This document shows, piece by piece, positions 4,854-5,459 of a stretch of DNA of 5,459 nt. The stretch lies in assembly GCA_946621895.1 (NCBI GenBank), contig CAMOOZ010000002.1, positions 1-5,459 on the forward strand, written 5' to 3'. The notes under the pieces were generated by a model. That model did no database searches and was not told the DNA's origin. It worked only from the letters and a program-made list of their open reading frames with translations. Made by a program: the position numbers and the translations under genes. The DNA comes from an uncultured Lachnospiraceae bacterium (GTDB lineage Bacteria > Bacillota_A > Clostridia > Lachnospirales > Lachnospiraceae). Positions within the stretch are counted from its first letter, which is position 1. Every line of letters begins with the position of its first letter.

Positions 4854-5459
4854 TCCCGGAAGCACTCCTCGCAGAATTCCCGCAGGATCGATTAAAAAGA
4901 GATGAACCCTTAAGCCGCTACACCAGCTTTCGGACCGGGGGGCCTGCGGAGGCCTTTCTGGAGGTTGATTCCATCCCGATGCTCACAAGGGTTCTTGCGC
5001 TTCTTAAGGAAGAGCAGGTGCCCTTTTTCCTGTTGGGCAGAGGGACGAATCTGCTCATCTCCGATCATGGCTTTCCGGGCGTGGTATTAAAGCTGAGCGG
5101 GGATTTTGCGCATATCAGCGCAAAAGAAAATGTCCTTTGCTGCGGCGCGGCATGCACGCTCTCCGCGCTTTCCGCTTATGCCGCGGAGCACGCGCTCTCC
5201 GGCCTTGAATTTGCGTCGGGAATCCCGGGCAGTGTCGGCGGCGGGATCGTGATGAATGCGGGTGCCTACGGCGGAGAGCTCGGCGATGTGACCGCGGGCG
5301 TGCGCCTTCTTCAGGATGGAGAGATCAAACAGCTTTCCGGCGATGAAAGGAAATTCTCCTACCGGACAAGCCTGGCCAAAAAGGAAGGGCTGATCGTTTT
5401 GTCCGCGGAATTTTCCCTTTCCGGGGGGGATCCCGGCAGCATACGGCAGAAAATGGCAG
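4850..5459 (+). CDS. murB: UDP-N-acetylenolpyruvoylglucosamine reductase (MurB), N-terminal part, cut by window edge
   Basis: This frame runs 203 codons to the right edge without a stop, about two thirds of a typical 300-residue MurB. MurB is an FAD enzyme that uses NADPH to reduce UDP-GlcNAc-enolpyruvate to UDP-MurNAc, the second committed step of peptidoglycan precursor synthesis in the cytosol. The FAD-binding domain shows YTSFRTGGPAE (24-34), LLGRGTNLLISD (61-72; the usual form is GxGSN, here Thr replaces Ser) and GLEFASGIPGSVGG (118-131) followed by MNAGAYGGE (135-143). YRTSL (171-175) belongs to the conserved YRxS segment. The spacing fits the shorter type II MurB of Firmicutes. The catalytic serine proton donor and C-terminal glutamate lie beyond the edge. 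The ATG overlaps the glcK stop as ATGA (4850-4853), with AAGG 8 nt upstream inside glcK, so the genes are probably translationally coupled. In many Firmicutes rapZ and whiA follow murB; this could not be seen. Confidence 0.93.
   Translation, partial: MIPEALLAEFPQDRLKRDEPLSRYTSFRTGGPAEAFLEVDSIPMLTRVLALLKEEQVPFFLLGRGTNLLISDHGFPGVVLKLSGDFAHISAKENVLCCGAACTLSALSAYAAEHALSGLEFASGIPGSVGGGIVMNAGAYGGELGDVTAGVRLLQDGEIKQLSGDERKFSYRTSLAKKEGLIVLSAEFSLSGGDPGSIRQKMA

Noticed and set aside
1..5459. CRISPR arrays, tRNA or rRNA genes, insertion sequences, attachment sites
   Set aside because: No regularly spaced repeats, cloverleaf sequences, transposase frames or flanking direct repeats were seen.

Overview
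The window looks like a chromosomal segment from a Gram-positive anaerobe of the Clostridia, most plausibly a Lachnospiraceae-type gut bacterium. This is inferred from the ROK glucokinase–murB pairing, purine-rich Shine-Dalgarno sites, the protein flavour and a G+C near 55-60% over most genes. No rRNA or other taxonomic marker is present, so the assignment is tentative.

Layout. The left part (1-3314) is a minus-strand operon for surface-glycan assembly, read right to left: a GT11 fucosyltransferase-like gene (3314-2373), a class II asparagine-synthetase-type amidotransferase (2301-400), then a second GT11 gene that starts inside the asnB stop codon and runs off the left edge (403-1). A near-consensus minus-strand promoter lies at 3429-3400. 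The centre (3315-3908) is a gene-free divergent region of about 590 bp. It holds that promoter, a perfect 13-bp-arm palindrome, a plus-strand intrinsic terminator, a strong extended -10 box and a long leader for glcK. The right part (3909-5459) is a plus-strand operon of ROK glucokinase and murB, joined by an ATGA overlap; murB runs off the right edge.

How the genes work together. The left operon probably adds L-fucose (or a related sugar) and perhaps amidates a sugar acid or amino-acid substituent of an exported polysaccharide; the acceptor cannot be deduced. The right operon makes glucose 6-phosphate and UDP-MurNAc, linking sugar phosphorylation to peptidoglycan precursor supply, and looks like conserved core genome.

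Most notable points. (1) Base composition and arginine codon use change abruptly inside asnB near position 900, from about 42-44% G+C (left) to about 61% (right), which suggests a mosaic gene made by recombination. (2) A plus-strand terminator sits between divergent genes with no plus-strand protein gene before it, pointing to a possible unannotated small RNA. (3) The glcK leader has an 11-bp perfect inverted repeat and a third copy of one arm that could form a competing stem. I found no clear evidence of a wholly new system, and no CRISPR array, tRNA, rRNA or insertion sequence.
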